Counted from the stretch's first letter, positions 24,096 through 37,121 are shown. The stretch is 64,000 bases of DNA from Lactuca virosa (GCA_928212115.1 CAKMRJ010005634.1:126861640-126925639); one strand, 5' to 3'. Made by a program: numbers and translations. The notes: generated from the sequence alone by a model not told the origin.

Positions 24096-24869
24096 TGTTA
24101 GGTTTTGTATACTACAACATCCTATGGTGCACATACAAACCTAAATGCCTTGGATCTATGTTTTCTCTAATTATACATGTAATAGTGTTTCCAAAGCATT
24201 AAGCCTAAAACTAGCATGCAAATGACATAAACAATATGATATACTAGTTAGGATGACATACCTTTTATGTAGCTTGAAACCTTGTTGTATTTGGCCTGAA
24301 GATCTTAGCACCAAAAGTATGAATGCCTCAAATGGCTCACAACTCACCTAGGACAAAGGTGGATCTTGAGAGAGAATTCCTTCCACACCAAAATCAACTC
24401 CATGAGCTCCAAGAACTACTAGTTAGCGCTTTTGGTTATGGAGAGATGTATTTATATGTAGGATTCCAAGGGTCATGGGTATAACCCAAATCCATACCCA
24501 TGGGTTTTATGATCCATGGTTCATGTGGCCCAACTCTTTATGTATCCATACATAAACTTGGTCCAACATTGATCATAAGCCCAACACATATAAATATAAC
24601 TAATTATCATAATTAGTCCCCATAGATTTAATTAGTCTCTTTTGATCACTAAATTAATTCCAAATTAATTCTTGATCAATACTAATTAAAACATATGATT
24701 TCATATTAATATATTAGAACTTATAATATATTAATAAATCATATATAACCTTCTCTCAAGAGTCCATCCTAACAAATTGTCCTGGTGTTATGCAACCCAA
24801 ATGGACCATGCTACTCTCGGGTCGAGTACATACCAATAATAGTTATGGGCTTATACATCTAATCCAACA
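24096..24869 (-). repeat. 3' LTR of Copia A
   Basis: 774 bp. The minus-strand start TGTTGGATTAG is preceded by the purine tract CAAGTGGGAGAC (plus positions 24870-24881). It matches the right copy closely along its length. Confidence 0.85.
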
Positions 24870-27800
24870 GTCTCCCACTTGGATAAGTCTAAAACTATTA
24901 TTGCAAATACGACTCTAAAATCCCGACTAGCAATCGTAGCTCTTAAAATCCGCTGTCGAACTCTGACGTAGCCAATGACGTGTCCATTAGATAAGGGATC
25001 ATATATTCCTCCATTCTAGATATCATATGGGCTGATACATGGATTATAATCATTCTCTCTGTCCATCTGTTGTTTCCCGATTTCTGATTTATGATGACCA
25101 ACTAATTGAACAAATCAAATCAGTCCAAGCCCGGCCAAGCACTTAGGGTTGTCATCACTAAATCATCGAGGGGCCCATAGATATTGCTTTTATCCACATG
25201 GGGTAAAAGGAACGGATAAACTTCGACCCAAATTCTCGCTTGTACTCACTCATCAAATTACACACAACAATATGTTTTATAACATCCAAGTTACTGGTGC
25301 GTTTACATATGTCAATGTGCAACCGACTTGCAACTACAACTCACGCGTCTCCGTTTGAAGAATATAAGATATTATCGTCTCATGATCACTCGTGATAAAA
25401 TCCATGAAGTGATTCAAATGAGCGTGAGTTTAATCCAACACTCGAATCTTATTCCAGGAGTACTCATGAATACTGCAGCCATGTCTAAAACATCTAGACA
25501 TACTACAGACCCATTCATGACAGTCTTTCCTCAATACCTACTTCCAAAGTATGATCGACTGTGGACGGTTTGAATAACCTAGTTATTCGGGAAGTCAAAA
25601 CATGCAAAGCGAAACACAAAAATAATACTAATCCTATATGGCCCCAAAACTTTTGATCATATTGATTACTCATTATTCAGTGTATAATGTTTCAAATAAT
25701 CAACTTAATACTTGAACTAAAACAATAGTTGTCCCATGCTACAAGCATGCACACTATGTTTACCTATGGTCCTTTCTTTGTGGAATAGATCAATTGAAAA
25801 CATTTCAATGATGCTCATTTCACAATTCCAAATCCTTATGACAAAATGTAAGAATACAAGATTCTTTGCCAATCTGTTAGATTCTAAACTTATATGCAAT
25901 GATCCTCTTATAATGCCTATGCACAAAAGTCACAAAGACTTGGCAACAGACATTACAAAGTATTCCAATGGAGAGTAATTCCATGGAAACGAAGTCTCAC
26001 ATTCAAAGTACGTTCCTTTGAACATCCTTCTTGCATTAAGTTTTCTAATCTTACACAGATTTAAAGAATAACTTCCACTTATGGAAACATTTCCATATTC
26101 CCATTTTGACTATCACTTCTGAACAAGAGTTGCCTCTTTTCAGAATATGTCAATATGGTCCTTCCAATATTAACACTATACTTCCAACTATCCATAAGTA
26201 ACCAATCTTTGGTAAGCCTCAGATTGTCCTCGACAATTGCTTAATCATTATAGTCATATACAGTTCTGGTCCTTTTCCCTCTTAATGCCCTAGGCATTTG
26301 GAAAATTCAGAACACATAGAAATATTATAGCATATGCAATCGATCCTATACCCAAAGCATAAGGGATACGATTCATAATGTCTCACATAAAGACATGATC
26401 CTAGACCAGTCTTTTGCTATAATTTTTCTGTTAGCCATGTTCTCAAAATCTGGACTATGAAGAGGGATGCCGTAATCATAATCGAATATTGAGAATGCAA
26501 TTAATATTTCCATATATAAAATTTCCTTAAGTTGAACTATTCCAACATAACATTCATATATATACTTGACTAAATTTTATTAAAATCTCCATTTAAGCTT
26601 TTAGAATTGGAATGAAGTATAATTTCCTCTCCCTTAATTATAGCAAAACAACTTTTCAAACCCTGCAACTTTGCAAATTGAATCTTTTGTTTTCTATAAT
26701 TAACATTGCTAACTTGCAACACTTAACATAATAATCATGCTCCCACTAACATGATAATTATATTCTTATCAGCATAACACTTATGCTCCCACTAGCTTTG
26801 ACATGTATCCAGAAATCAACTGGACTTCTAGAAATCAATACTTTATTGACTTTCATTACCAAAGTTTAGGTTTCTGATACTAGATGCTTCGATAAGACTT
26901 TATCTAAGCTTCCCAAAATCATACACCTTTCCTTAGATAGCTCACATATGTGTCTAAACAAATTTAGAACTATGAAAAGGGATGCCGTAATCATAGTTTC
27001 AAATGTTTAGACCTTTGCCATTACTCACAATTAGAATTATGAAAAGGGATGTCGTAATCATAATTGAATTTGAGAATGCAAATATCACAATTTCTATCCC
27101 CTTAAAATCTTCTTAGTGAAAGGATTTCCTCACCATCATTTTCATGAATTGAAGAGAAACCTTATGACACTTAGATTTTATGGTGTATGTGTTCCTATCC
27201 ATATGAATTTGTCAAAAACATAACCACAAGAGGAGGTTAGTGACAAATCCAAACTCATATGGACTGAACTCGCTTAATCTTAACTTCTTGCCACCTGGCA
27301 GCACAAGGGCCTACCATTGCTTCCAAGTAGTTATGCAAACAACTGAGAACTCATAAAAGTCACATGCATAGTCAACTTTAACTGGAATGGGCAGAAAAAC
27401 AAGAATATGTCAACACGATAGGCTATAAACCTCAAGTCGTGTGCTAGTGATAAACAATACCCTTGATTAGTTCTTGAAACTTTTCAAGATCTTTAAGACT
27501 CCCACTGACCTCTTGACATATAAGATTCTCTTGTCAATAACCATTCCTTGACAAAGCAAATATTCAAGAGTTAGTGCGGATTCTTATCAAGACAAACACT
27601 TCACACAATTGGCCTTAGTTGGTCTTTGTTTTATCCAAAACATCACAACTCACCAATTTCAAATGTACAAGAGTAGAAAACATTTTACTCCACATTTGAT
27701 AAGTGTTTTAAACCTTCTTAACATTATGTCACCCGAGTTACAATCTTGGAGTATGACTCTAAGACTTTTTTTGGAACGAAGTATGACTTATCTTCTTGAT

Positions 27801-27942
27801 TTAACCATTTCAACAATTCACGATTCCTCTTCTTAGTCAAACAATTGCACTAAGATGTCCTTATAGGATCAATTGTGATATGGTTTTTCATAATCATTAA
27901 GATGATCATAAAACATGCTTACTGAAGTACTCTCCCATCTTT
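24870..27942 (-). other. Copia A internal region, decayed pol half
   Basis: Where RNase H and reverse transcriptase would be expected I find only fragments, with no domain long enough to name. The block contains three copies of a GAAAAGGGATGCCGTAATCA-type motif (26461-26480, 26971-26992, 27037-27060) and repeated TGCTCCCACTAG phrases. Confidence 0.5.
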
Positions 27943-28146
27943 TCAGATTGGAGAAACTTTTATCTTTCTGCCTAATTTGATTCTCATTCGTCCTGCCATA
28001 CATTGAAACTTTTCCAATGTTTCAGAATTATACTTAAAATTGTAAGCACAACCATATTTACTAAACTTTAGTAAATCATGACGAATAGCCTTATCGCTCT
28101 TTGTGGTGGACCTGATCAGCGCACAACCAAGTGTACCCGATCTCAT
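27943..28146 (-). pseudogene. Copia A integrase remnant
   Basis: The minus frame reads KFSKYGCAYNFKYNSETLEK and then KLGRKIKVS. It lines up with the segment SRYGYVYLIKHKSETFEKFK ... QLGRKIKML of the integrase core of element B. The catalytic Asp environment (MLRSDRGG in B) is not preserved here. It is a short degenerate fragment flanked by stops. Confidence 0.6.
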
Positions 28147-28750
28147 AGTCCTTCACTTAACTCACATATACATGCGAACAAGGAATTAGTCTTAATTTCC
28201 CAAAGATGAAAATTCTCAATCATCATACAATACAAGTTGCATGATTCCAAGTTTCTATCCAACTGAAACTTGGGTGATGAAAATATTTCCTTATTTGGTA
28301 AATTATGACACTACCACAAATGAAAGAATCATATCCATTTTCCAATATTGTTATCAATGGAATCATATAAGCAACAATTTTCACAAATCCCATTGTAAGG
28401 ATACTTAAAATAAATAAATTTTTTTTTCCTTTTATTTTAAAATTGCGAAAAAAATTATCCTTACAATGCAAATACATATGAAAAATATGTTGTTATCTAT
28501 TCCTAAGCAATCTATCATAACTCCTAAGCAGCAATTCAAAATTCTGATCTTCGAATCATGCGATCGAAATCCATCTTCGCGATCAGATTCATCATACTCT
28601 TCTTCTAAGCTTCCTCTCCTTTTTCGATTCTACAAAACATCAAAATGCGACCTAGTCACATAATGTAATAAGAATCTCCAAATAGGAACTTAATAGAGTT
28701 AGATAGTAGACTTTATCTGAAGCATAGTCAAATTTTTGACTTTTACCATG

Positions 28751-29273
28751 CTAGTGAACTTTCAGGTAAATAAGGCAGCTTCGCAACCAATGCCCCTTCC
28801 TTTGGAAATAGAAACATATGGACTCTTTAGTAATGGTACATGGGACTATCTCAGACTTAGCCTTTCTCTTTACCATTTGGTCAACCGGGTTGACTATGGC
28901 TGATCCCTTTCCATTGGGAAGAGAAGACCTTTCTAGACTTCCAATGTTTCCATTGTCAATGTCCATGTAAGTTTGGGAAGTAGATCTTCCAATCAAAATT
29001 ACTTTACCAGTGCTCCAAATCATTTCTGATTCAGCAACAACAAGTAAATAGGTAAGATCGATAAGGGTCATGTCATGGTCTGTCAGATAGTAGACCTTTA
29101 AAGAAACCGCTATATGACTTAGAAAGTGATTGAAGAATCCAGTCAACAGCCAACTTTCTTGAGACTTTCACACCCAACTCTCCCAACTTGTCAATATGTG
29201 AGTTCATCTCCAAGATGTGAGCACATATGGACATTGCTTGCCAATAGGGATTGAGTGACCTTGAACTTTTCAA
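28751..29273 (-). pseudogene. Copia A gag remnant with damaged zinc knuckle
   Basis: Two overlapping minus frames (29273-29073 and 29146-28751) give the usual Copia gag order: MSICAHILEMNSHIDKLGEL, WILQSLSKSYSGF, then a frameshift, LIDLTYLLVVAES (matching a LxxLxxLLxxAES motif), a basic linker, and CFYFQRKGHWLRSC. In a CX2CX4HX4C knuckle the second Cys is Phe here. It is non-functional as gag. Confidence 0.65.
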
Positions 29274-30850
29274 GAACTTGTGGGTTAGGGAGAATAATTA
29301 GAGGAGGTGGAGGAAGTGAAGTATGATTTCCAGTCCCATTAATGCACAACAAAGGGATTAATCTTTCACCTTGATCGCCATTTGGGATATCACCTTCATT
29401 AGGAAAGCTTTATCCAAAAGGATAAGGAAGACCATAGTTGTCATAACTAGACATCTATGAGGGAGAAATTCAAGTTTAGTTGATTTAAGTCCTTAATATA
29501 GCACCCAATATGAAATATTAATGCTAGGACCCAACACAATATTTTATAACTTGGAAGAGGGATGTCGTAATCCAAACTACAAAATATTTGAAGGTAGGTA
29601 AATGACGATTTACCAATTTCCACCATGAAAAACGAAATTTAACATTAGGTTTTAATTGAATTGAAACTCCTAGATCTTTTGAGATTCATTGAACTATTCA
29701 ATAGCATGTTTAAATCTTGATTGTGCCCTTCAAGTTTGTGACTGGGATGCCGAGGATCACAAACAAGGAGTGAATAACCATGCAAATTAACTTTGGTACA
29801 CTTAATGTTACAACCACCTAATCAATGTGCCGGTTAACCACACACGCTCCATTGATCTATGATTAACATCAAGCTACCCTTTGCCACACATTGTCAGTCC
29901 CAGATTAGTGTGCTAATTAACCACACACGCTCCACTAACGACTTAACAAGGTGCAAAATGCAATTTCATGGGTTAGTGAATGAGGCCTACTAACGGTAAG
30001 ACTGACTTACTCTTATACACACACACGCATATATATATATATATAATAACTTTAATATTATAATAATATAAGGGTTCAATTTTAAACTTTTAAAATTCTA
30101 GGGGTTTGAAATAAAGTATACATGGGGGGGGGGGGGGTAACTTTACGAATTCCAAAACTTGAGGGCAAGTTTTAAATAATTCAAAAACTTTTGGTTTCCA
30201 TAACTTATGAATTTAAATTAGTTTAATGAAAAACTCTTCAAGTTCCATAACTTGAGGACAAGTTATGGAAGACTTTAAAAGCATTTAAAAAAAATGAGAC
30301 TCTTCATTTTCATAACTTATGGAAATTTTATGAGTTTTAAAATTCATAAATGAGACTTTTCATATAACTTGAGGACAAGTTACAAAAACACATATTATGA
30401 ACAACTTTTAGATCAATTTGGATCGAAAATAATTATCATATAATTTTTCCTATTAATCTAAACTACCTCATAAGAACAAGATAATTCATATAATCAATCT
30501 TCAAGAAATTAGCATATTCATATAAAGTAATACAAAACATGAAATTATGGCAATTATCTGTTAATTGGATGAGAATCATCATTACCATAGCATCAAAATC
30601 AAAATTTATGAACAAAAACATTTTGTGGTAATGATTCAAATCCAAAACAGGCCAAAAAACTCAAAAATCAGCTGTCAGGGGCTCCAGCTCGTCGAGTGCA
30701 AGAACAAACACGGCGAGTTGGATGAATTTGTTCTTGGACTCGGCAAGTCCCCCAGTGGAATCGGCGATTCCACTGTCCAGAACAGCAGAAAATTGATTTT
30801 GTTGCTCCGAAAACCAATAATTACATCAAATATAATAGAAAACAACCCAT
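29274..30850 (-). other. Copia A 5' leader and start of gag
   Basis: Parallels the leader of element B (55247-56770), including GCACCCAATATGAAATA and AAATGACGATTTACCAATTT. It carries a run of about 14 G at 30123-30137, an ACACACGCATATATAT tract near 30020-30045, and a cluster of CTCGTCGAG / CGGCGAGTTG palindromes at 30680-30780, 80-180 bp from the primer site. No intact coding region. Confidence 0.6.
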
Positions 30851-30863
30851 AGCTCTGATACCA
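30851..30863 (-). promoter_or_regulatory. Primer binding site of Copia A
   Basis: The minus strand reads TGGTATCAGAGCT, one base from the LTR end; complementary to initiator tRNA-Met. Confidence 0.9.
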
Positions 30864-30864
30864 C

Positions 30865-31629
30865 TGTTAGGTTTTGTATACTACAACTTCCTATGGTGCA
30901 CATACAACCCTAAATGCCTTGGATCTATGTTTTCTCTAATTATACATGTAATAGTGTTTCCAAAGCATTAAGCCTAAAACTAGCATGCAAATGACATAAA
31001 CAATATGAAATACTAGTTAGGATGACATACCTTTTATGTAGCTTGAAACCTTGTTTTATTTGGCCTTAAGAGCTTAGCTCCAAAAGTATGAATGCCTCAA
31101 ATGGCTCACAAATCACCTAGGACAAAGGTGGCTCTTGAGAGAGAATTCCTTCCACACCAAAATCAACTCCATGAGCTCCAAGAATTACTAGTTAGCAATT
31201 TTGGTTATGGAGAGATGTATTTATATGTAGGATTCCAAGGGTCATGGGTATAACCCAAATCCATACCCATGGGTTTTATGATGCATGGTTCATGTGGCCC
31301 AACTCTTTATGTATCCATACATAAACTTGGTCCAACATGGATCATAAGCACAACACATATAAGTATAACTAATTATCATAATTAGTCCCCATAGATTTAA
31401 TTAGTCTTTTTGATCATTAAATTAATTCCAAATTAATTCTTGATCAATACTAATATGATTTCGTGTTAATATATTAGGACTTATAATATATTAGTAAATT
31501 ATATATAACCTTCTCTCAATAGTCCATCCTAACAAACTGTCCTGGTGTTATGCAACCCAAATGGACCATGCTACTCTCGGGTCGAGTACATACAAATAAT
31601 AGTTATGAGCTTAGACATCTAATCCAACA
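30865..31629 (-). repeat. 5' LTR of Copia A
   Basis: 765 bp, close match to 24096-24869 with scattered substitutions and a few short indels. Confidence 0.85.
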
Positions 31630-33858
31630 ATATTATCTTTTGTTTCCTCGTGCCTTATTATTTATATATGTGCTCTTAGAATGTGTATTTGTATGTGTAA
31701 GGCATTACCTTCGATTTAGTCTCCCTGTAATTGTCTGGGTAGTAGTATCATGGGTCGTTATATGTTATTTTGCATGCCGGGAGTTATAAGTGGGACACGT
31801 CTGGTTGAGCTGGATTTAGATTATTAGGAATTTTGTTGTGGCCATCGGTGGAAGATATTTAGGGGGACGGCTTGGAAGATCCGCTGTCGGATCAGCGTGT
31901 TAGTTCAACATCGGTGCAGAGGAAGTTGTAGTGCAAGTTCGTTGACTTTTGGAAATTCAAGATAAATCTTGGGTGTAAAGGATTGCTTGGGATTTGAGTG
32001 TAAGAGGATTGTTGTCCGATCAATGTTCTCAGGTTGTGAGGGTAGCCTTGCATCTGAAGCTTGAGGAAAGGATATCATGGAAGTTGGTTATCCCCTCTTG
32101 GGACAACGAAGTCAAAATTCAGAAGTGCTTAAGTCACTCAGTATGGATGGCAATGGTTTATTGATGGACTCTAGGGTCTGATCGCTACCTTTACTAGGGA
32201 AGGAGCGGTGACGAGTGGATGATGATGATAGTCGCATGGAATAGAATTGGCATGGGAATTTCGAATTGTATTTGTTGAAGATGTTTAGAATGCATAAATC
32301 CTCTAGTAAGTGAAATGTTGGGATGGTGATCCGTCAGTTCCGGTAAAGGGGTTCATTATTCATTGTCTGTAGTAAGGTTGGCTGGGTGTAGTTAAATCCA
32401 AGTGGGGGAGAGTGGTTTGGATTCTAAGGATAGAATCAGGTGCGGAACCAGGAGGAGTTCAACATCCTAGTCAATTCTGAAGCCAATTCAAGTGGCAATC
32501 TGGATAGAGGTTGCACAAGGTTGGGGGTTCAAAAACTCTCAACGATAGAGTGTCACATTCATAGTGATGCATAGTTGATATGTGGTTGGATCCAGGTTGA
32601 GGGTTGTGTTAGAGCCTCTCTGCCTGTTCTTGTCTGATGAAGACTTTGGGGTTCGAAGCATGACCTGAACAACTGATTTCGGATACAGTTAGTATGGTTT
32701 GACCCGTGTTATCATGGGATGGCATGGTAGAAGGAGAGCAAGACCATGAGTTGGGATCATGGCTTATAGGGGAGTTCTGTAAGAGTATGGGGTAGCATAG
32801 CACACACAAGGATGATAAGCTGTCGAGGAAGTGTTATAAGTCTGTGATGTAGTCGTAGCATTCAACTGAATGAGGTAGGCGATGGTAGGAGTGATCGTTG
32901 GGATGAAATAGGATCAATGCATGCCTGGGTTGAGGTGGACAATATTTTCGGAGGATTACTCTTTGTTTTGGTATGAGGATCATTAGATCTGAGGCAAGGT
33001 AAGCCTGTACAGCACTCGATTGGGTAAGACACGTGGGCAAGGCCCGTTCGATTGTGTAGACTGGGTGAGACCCATGGTTGAGGCACGTTTGGTTATGATA
33101 GTGTAGGTGAGACCCGATGGAAATTGGTTGGAGTAAGGTATTGGATCATGTTTAGATTGGGATGACTCTGTGGTCAGTGGTTGGTATCCGTGTGATGGTT
33201 AGGCTAGGGTGGCCCCTATCAGTTAGACTCTTAGTCGGAGCGTTGTGGTGGGACCAGGTATGAGACTGTCAGTCTCAGTAGTCGATTGGGGATTTCATAT
33301 CTCTATTTAGTGGAAGGTCACCATGGAATCAGAAGATTCCAGATAAAATGCAAATGTAAATCTTTGGATTTCGAGATGTGAGTTATGTTCCAGGTTGGCT
33401 CAAAGGGATGAGACTTGCGTTGGGAGTCACCCTTGTTTATATGAAGATCTTTTAAACAACAAGTTATGGTTAAGGATTATGCCTGCCAAGGGTATCAATT
33501 AGATAATTTAGGATCGGAAGGATGTCATTCAGTTCAGGTTGCAGATCGAGGTCCTATTGATTGTGTTTCAGAATGGTTATGTCTGTGTGGAGGTCAAGTA
33601 AAGTTTTGGGGGTTTCGGGCTTATAGTAGAAAAGTGCTAGATTTTTTATAAAGGTTAGTGGATCGATAATACGATCTCCATCAGAGCGTGTTGGTCCTTC
33701 TATGTTTGGGTTTCAATGGTAATGATGGAAGGTCATCGCGAGTACGAGTAAACCTTCTCGTCGAAGCAGTTCAAGATGAATTGGACGGATCGTGTGATTT
33801 CCTGGAAGGTAGTAAGGAGTGGTTTCTAGGATGAAATATAATTTACATGGGGGAGATT
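31630..33858 (+). other. Element H internal region after gag: no pol
   Basis: About 2.2 kb between the Copia A insertion and the 3' LTR. I looked for the Ty3 protease, RT (SSSPWGAPILFV, RMCIDYRELN, FxDDILVYS), RNase H and integrase signatures that are plain in element D, and found none on either strand. It ends with a purine tract ACATGGGGGAGATT (33845-33858). It seems to be filler specific to this non-autonomous element. Confidence 0.65.
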
Positions 33859-34316
33859 TGTAACACCCTATTTCGAGTTGTTTGATAGTTCGAGGCCGTG
33901 GCTCGAATTCCAACTATCATAAGGCTACAAGCCTTGGGGAAGGAGAGGTTTAGACCCATTTGGATGTGGGTAATGTAGATTATGCAATCCAAGGGTACAA
34001 GCCTTGGGGAAGGAGCCCAAGGGTATAATGGTAAAAGTGGTGGTTTGGGCCTTTCATGAATTCAAGATTTTAGTTCGAGGTGTTTTAAGTCAAAATTATT
34101 TAGATAGGGTTGTAGAGCTCTTCAATTCCGTGGATATAAAGATTGTTGAAAATGGAGTTGGAACGAAAAAGTCATGATCATTAGAAGTTAGGAAGGTTTT
34201 CGGCTTAGTCTAGTACGTTGGGTGTACAGGTAGTACGCTGGGTGTACTGGGCATCCCTGGTATGCTGGGCGTACCAGGAGTATACTAGGCGGACACGATC
34301 AGTGCCTAAACCCTAT
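33859..34316 (+). repeat. 3' LTR of element H, first segment
   Basis: Starts TGTAACACCCTATTTCGAG and follows the 5' LTR sequence to AACCCTAT, where element D interrupts it. Includes GTACGTTGGGTGTAC-type dyads near 34210-34290. Confidence 0.85.
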
Positions 34317-36318
34317 TGTAATATTCCAACCGTCAGGTATCATTATTTTTCCATTTAGATTTCATGTTTTAAGGCCTACTAGACGTGTTGACGATGTGAC
34401 TCGTCGAGTAGCAGCGGGTCAGGACATGTCAATTAATGAGTGACTCGTCGAGTCGGCATGGGAGACTCGACGAGTAGGTGCTGGCAGTGAAAACACTAAA
34501 TTTCAGGGTTTTTGCACCCGATATATTGGACCATTAGCGCCTCCCACTGTCCTCTATCACCCCTTGAGAGCCAGAAACCCTAATTTACGTGAGTGAGAGC
34601 TTGGAGAGTGTTTTGGAGCTTTGAGAAGTGACTTTTGTGAAGGAGACTTGTAGATCAAGAGGCTAGCATCAAGGATTTTGTGTGGATACAGAGTCTACTT
34701 CAGTTTGGGCACGTCTTGAAGGTAATAAGCTGTTACCTTAATCTCTTTTCTTCTAGAATCATTCATATGTGAAAACTAGGGCTTTCTTTAGTTATTCATG
34801 AAGGGATTTTGGTATGGGAGCTAGATCTGAAGATGAAACTTCAGATCTGAACCTCTTTTGAGTCCTAAATCCATAACGTTTCCAGCTCTTGAAAGGATGA
34901 GACTCTCCTAAGGTGTAAAGCTCCATTACAAGCTTAGATTGGTCATTTAGAGCCTTTTAGGCCTTGCATGCGTGTAAAGTTTGCAACTTTACGTGATAAA
35001 CATGCCTTAGAAGCTTGGATCTGTAATCTGGAACCTTGGCATGGTTTAAAAAGTGTCTGCATGGATGAAGGTCTGCAAGGACTCGACGAGTTGCATAGTA
35101 AACTCGGCGAGTCATATGAAGATGGTCATGAACTCTTCGAGTTGACGAACAAACTCGGCGAGTCCGTTGAAGATTGCCTTGAACTCGGCGAGTCGTTCGA
35201 AGACTCGGCGAGTCGGCTAGGGTTTCTCCTAATTCTTGGACACGTATGAACTCGGCGAGTTAAAGGGGAACTCGACGAGCCAATCAAGGATTTCACGACT
35301 TCTCGAGTTCAGGAAGGACTCGACGAGTCGGTGAACTACACTCGACGAGTCGGCTCAAGATGGACTGTTGACTTTGACTGTGGACTTTGACTTTGAGCAA
35401 GAGCTGACCAGTTGACTTCTGAGGGTACTCTGGTAATTTGGAGATTTATGAAAAAGGGTTTTATGGTAACTATAGGTGGTGGAGTTCGTGTTGGTGATCT
35501 GGGAGTTGAGCTTTCTAGTTTCAGACGACAGTTGCGAGGTGAGTTCTCCTCACTATACTCAAGGGTCTACGGCACCAAGGCCGGCCCTTTGGATTGTTAT
35601 ATGGTTATGTTATGCTAGTATGATCTGTTAGATCGGTATCCTGGAGGGTAGGATAATATTATATGATATGTGGTATGATCTGTAAGATCAGCATCCTGGT
35701 AGATAGGATGGTGTTATGTGCTACGTGGTATGATTCGTTAGATCAAGTATTGTCTATAGACTGTTACGTGATTATTTGTTATATGTGCACATGTTTGTTT
35801 AGCGGTTGAGGCTTATCTGCTCTGTGCGAAGGCCAATAGACCTGGGCATTCCAACCTGTAGGTTGTGGGCCGTGAGTATTCCATCCCGAGGATGATTAGA
35901 CTCGTAGTGTGTGGGCATTCCAACCTGTTGGTTGTGGGCCTGGGGTATTCCATCCCGAGGATGATTGGACCCATAGTGCGCTGGCATTCCAACCGGATGG
36001 TTGAGGGCCTGGGGTATTCCAACCCAACGGTTGACTGGACCCATAGTATGCTGTTTATGATGATATATATGTATGGTTGCGGGTATGGGTATTTTGGGGG
36101 AACTCACTAAGCTCTCGGGCTTACAGTTTCAGTTTATTGTTTCAGGTACATCAGGGGATCGAGGCAAGGTGAAGGCATGATCGTACAGCTCCTCATGTTT
36201 TGTCTATGTTTCTGGGAAAACTCTGATATTATACATTTTGAAAACAAAGTTGTAATGGATTTTAATGGTTTGAAATGTTTTTAAAAGTTTAAATTGGTTT
36301 GAATTTTTGAGTGTTACA
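34317..36318 (+). repeat. 5' LTR of element D
   Basis: Starts TGTAATATTCC and ends GAGTGTTACA. Two clusters of CG-centred palindromes, ACTCGTCGAGT / ACTCGGCGAGT / ACTCGACGAGT, lie at 34395-34475 and 35080-35365, more than a dozen copies in all. A tandem array is at 35845-36050. The copy at 41784 is nearly identical, with the clearest differences in the first 150 bp. Confidence 0.92.
35845..36050. repeat. Tandem array of about 70-bp units in the D LTR
   Basis: Three units share GGCATTCCAACC, GGTTGTGGGCC, GTATTCCATCCCGAGGATGA and a GGACTC/GGACCC ATAGTG tail. The same array occurs at 43311-43515 in the other LTR. Confidence 0.85.
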
Positions 36319-36321
36319 AGT

Positions 36322-36333
36322 TGGTATCAGAGC
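36322..36333 (+). promoter_or_regulatory. Primer binding site of element D
   Basis: TGGTATCAGAGC, three bases after the LTR; initiator tRNA-Met type. Confidence 0.92.
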
Positions 36334-37121
36334 CTTGGTTTGAGTGAATTGGAGGAACATTCGTGTGAATCCAGTCTTAAACTAAGGAAAATGTTTTCAA
36401 AATAATTTTCGAATTGTTTTCAAATAATAAAGGAGGATGCAAGTGTACGATCAGCCGGAGCCAGTAAGTTGACCCCAAAATACCATACAAGTTATTTGAT
36501 ATTATGTGATATGTTAGAACAGCATGCTAGTAATAATATAGGGATCCTCAGGAATCGTATGATAGAATTTCCTGATCTTTGATGCCTTATCTTATGTAGA
36601 GTACCTCATTGATTGTCTGTGACTCTTTCGCGTGTGAACTAAGTATTGGGTGAATACTCTAAGTCACATGCTACATGGGTTAAATGGTCTTAGGGTAAGG
36701 GATTTGGTCCTGCTGCGCAGCTCTTGTCTGAGTCCAACCGTTGTGGGATTAAATCTTTTAGTCTAAGATTGTTTAAGGTGTGCGGTATGTGATTGTATTC
36801 ATGCAATAGTTAACTGGCACCAATGGAGGGTCGTGTGGCAGTTGATGGATGGGTGGGTTGTGTGGGACTGGTAGGTCAGTTGTGAGACAGTTAGCCTTCC
36901 TCTAGGAGTGAGGTTGAGCGACCACCAGGTGTATGTATAGTGTTAGGGTGTTGTGATACTTGAGACAAATATGGGTAGGTGTGGAAGGTAGTAGGGGCCT
37001 ATACTACTGAAAGCATAGGACCCATACGCGTAGCAAGGAAGTCACAACCCCTAGGGATTAGTCGGGAGTTGGTTCCCAGTTATTTATGCGGATTGTATGA
37101 TATCTTCCGTTATGTTTCAGA
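36334..37121 (+). other. Element D leader
   Basis: Untranslated leader between primer site and gag ATG. No gene or further repeat seen. Confidence 0.6.

Larger units (their letters stand above)
24096..31629 (-). mobile_element. Ty1/Copia element A, minus strand, inserted in H
   Basis: LTRs lie at 24096-24869 and 30865-31629 (plus-strand ends TGTTAGG ... CCAACA). The primer site on the minus strand (TGGTATCAGAGCT, 30863-30851) next to the right LTR and the purine tract next to the left LTR give minus orientation. The target duplication is ATCTT (24091-24095) versus ATATT (31630-31634), one mismatch. Coding regions are heavily decayed. It is the same LTR family as element B and the partial LTR F. 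Confidence 0.85.

Noticed and set aside
29274..30850. Candidate host gene between Copia A gag and its LTR
   Set aside because: Sequence matches the leader of Copia B and has no extended frame.
31630..33858. Degenerate pol in the second half of element H
   Set aside because: None of the RT, RNase H or integrase motifs visible in element D could be found on either strand.
34968..35249. 93-codon open frame in the D LTR with repeated LGES-E-D units, kept in both LTRs
   Set aside because: The repeats are the ACTCGGCGAGTC dyads read as codons. The second LTR is a copy made at insertion, so shared openness is not evidence for a protein.
35080..35365. Regularly spaced short repeats resembling a CRISPR array
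   Set aside because: Repeats are 11-12-bp dyads with variable centre and spacing, in a plant retrotransposon; not a CRISPR array.
35865..36110. Open frames on both strands with repeated YSIPRM or GWNTPGPQP segments
   Set aside because: Products of the 70-bp tandem array in the D LTR; no start context or conservation argument.
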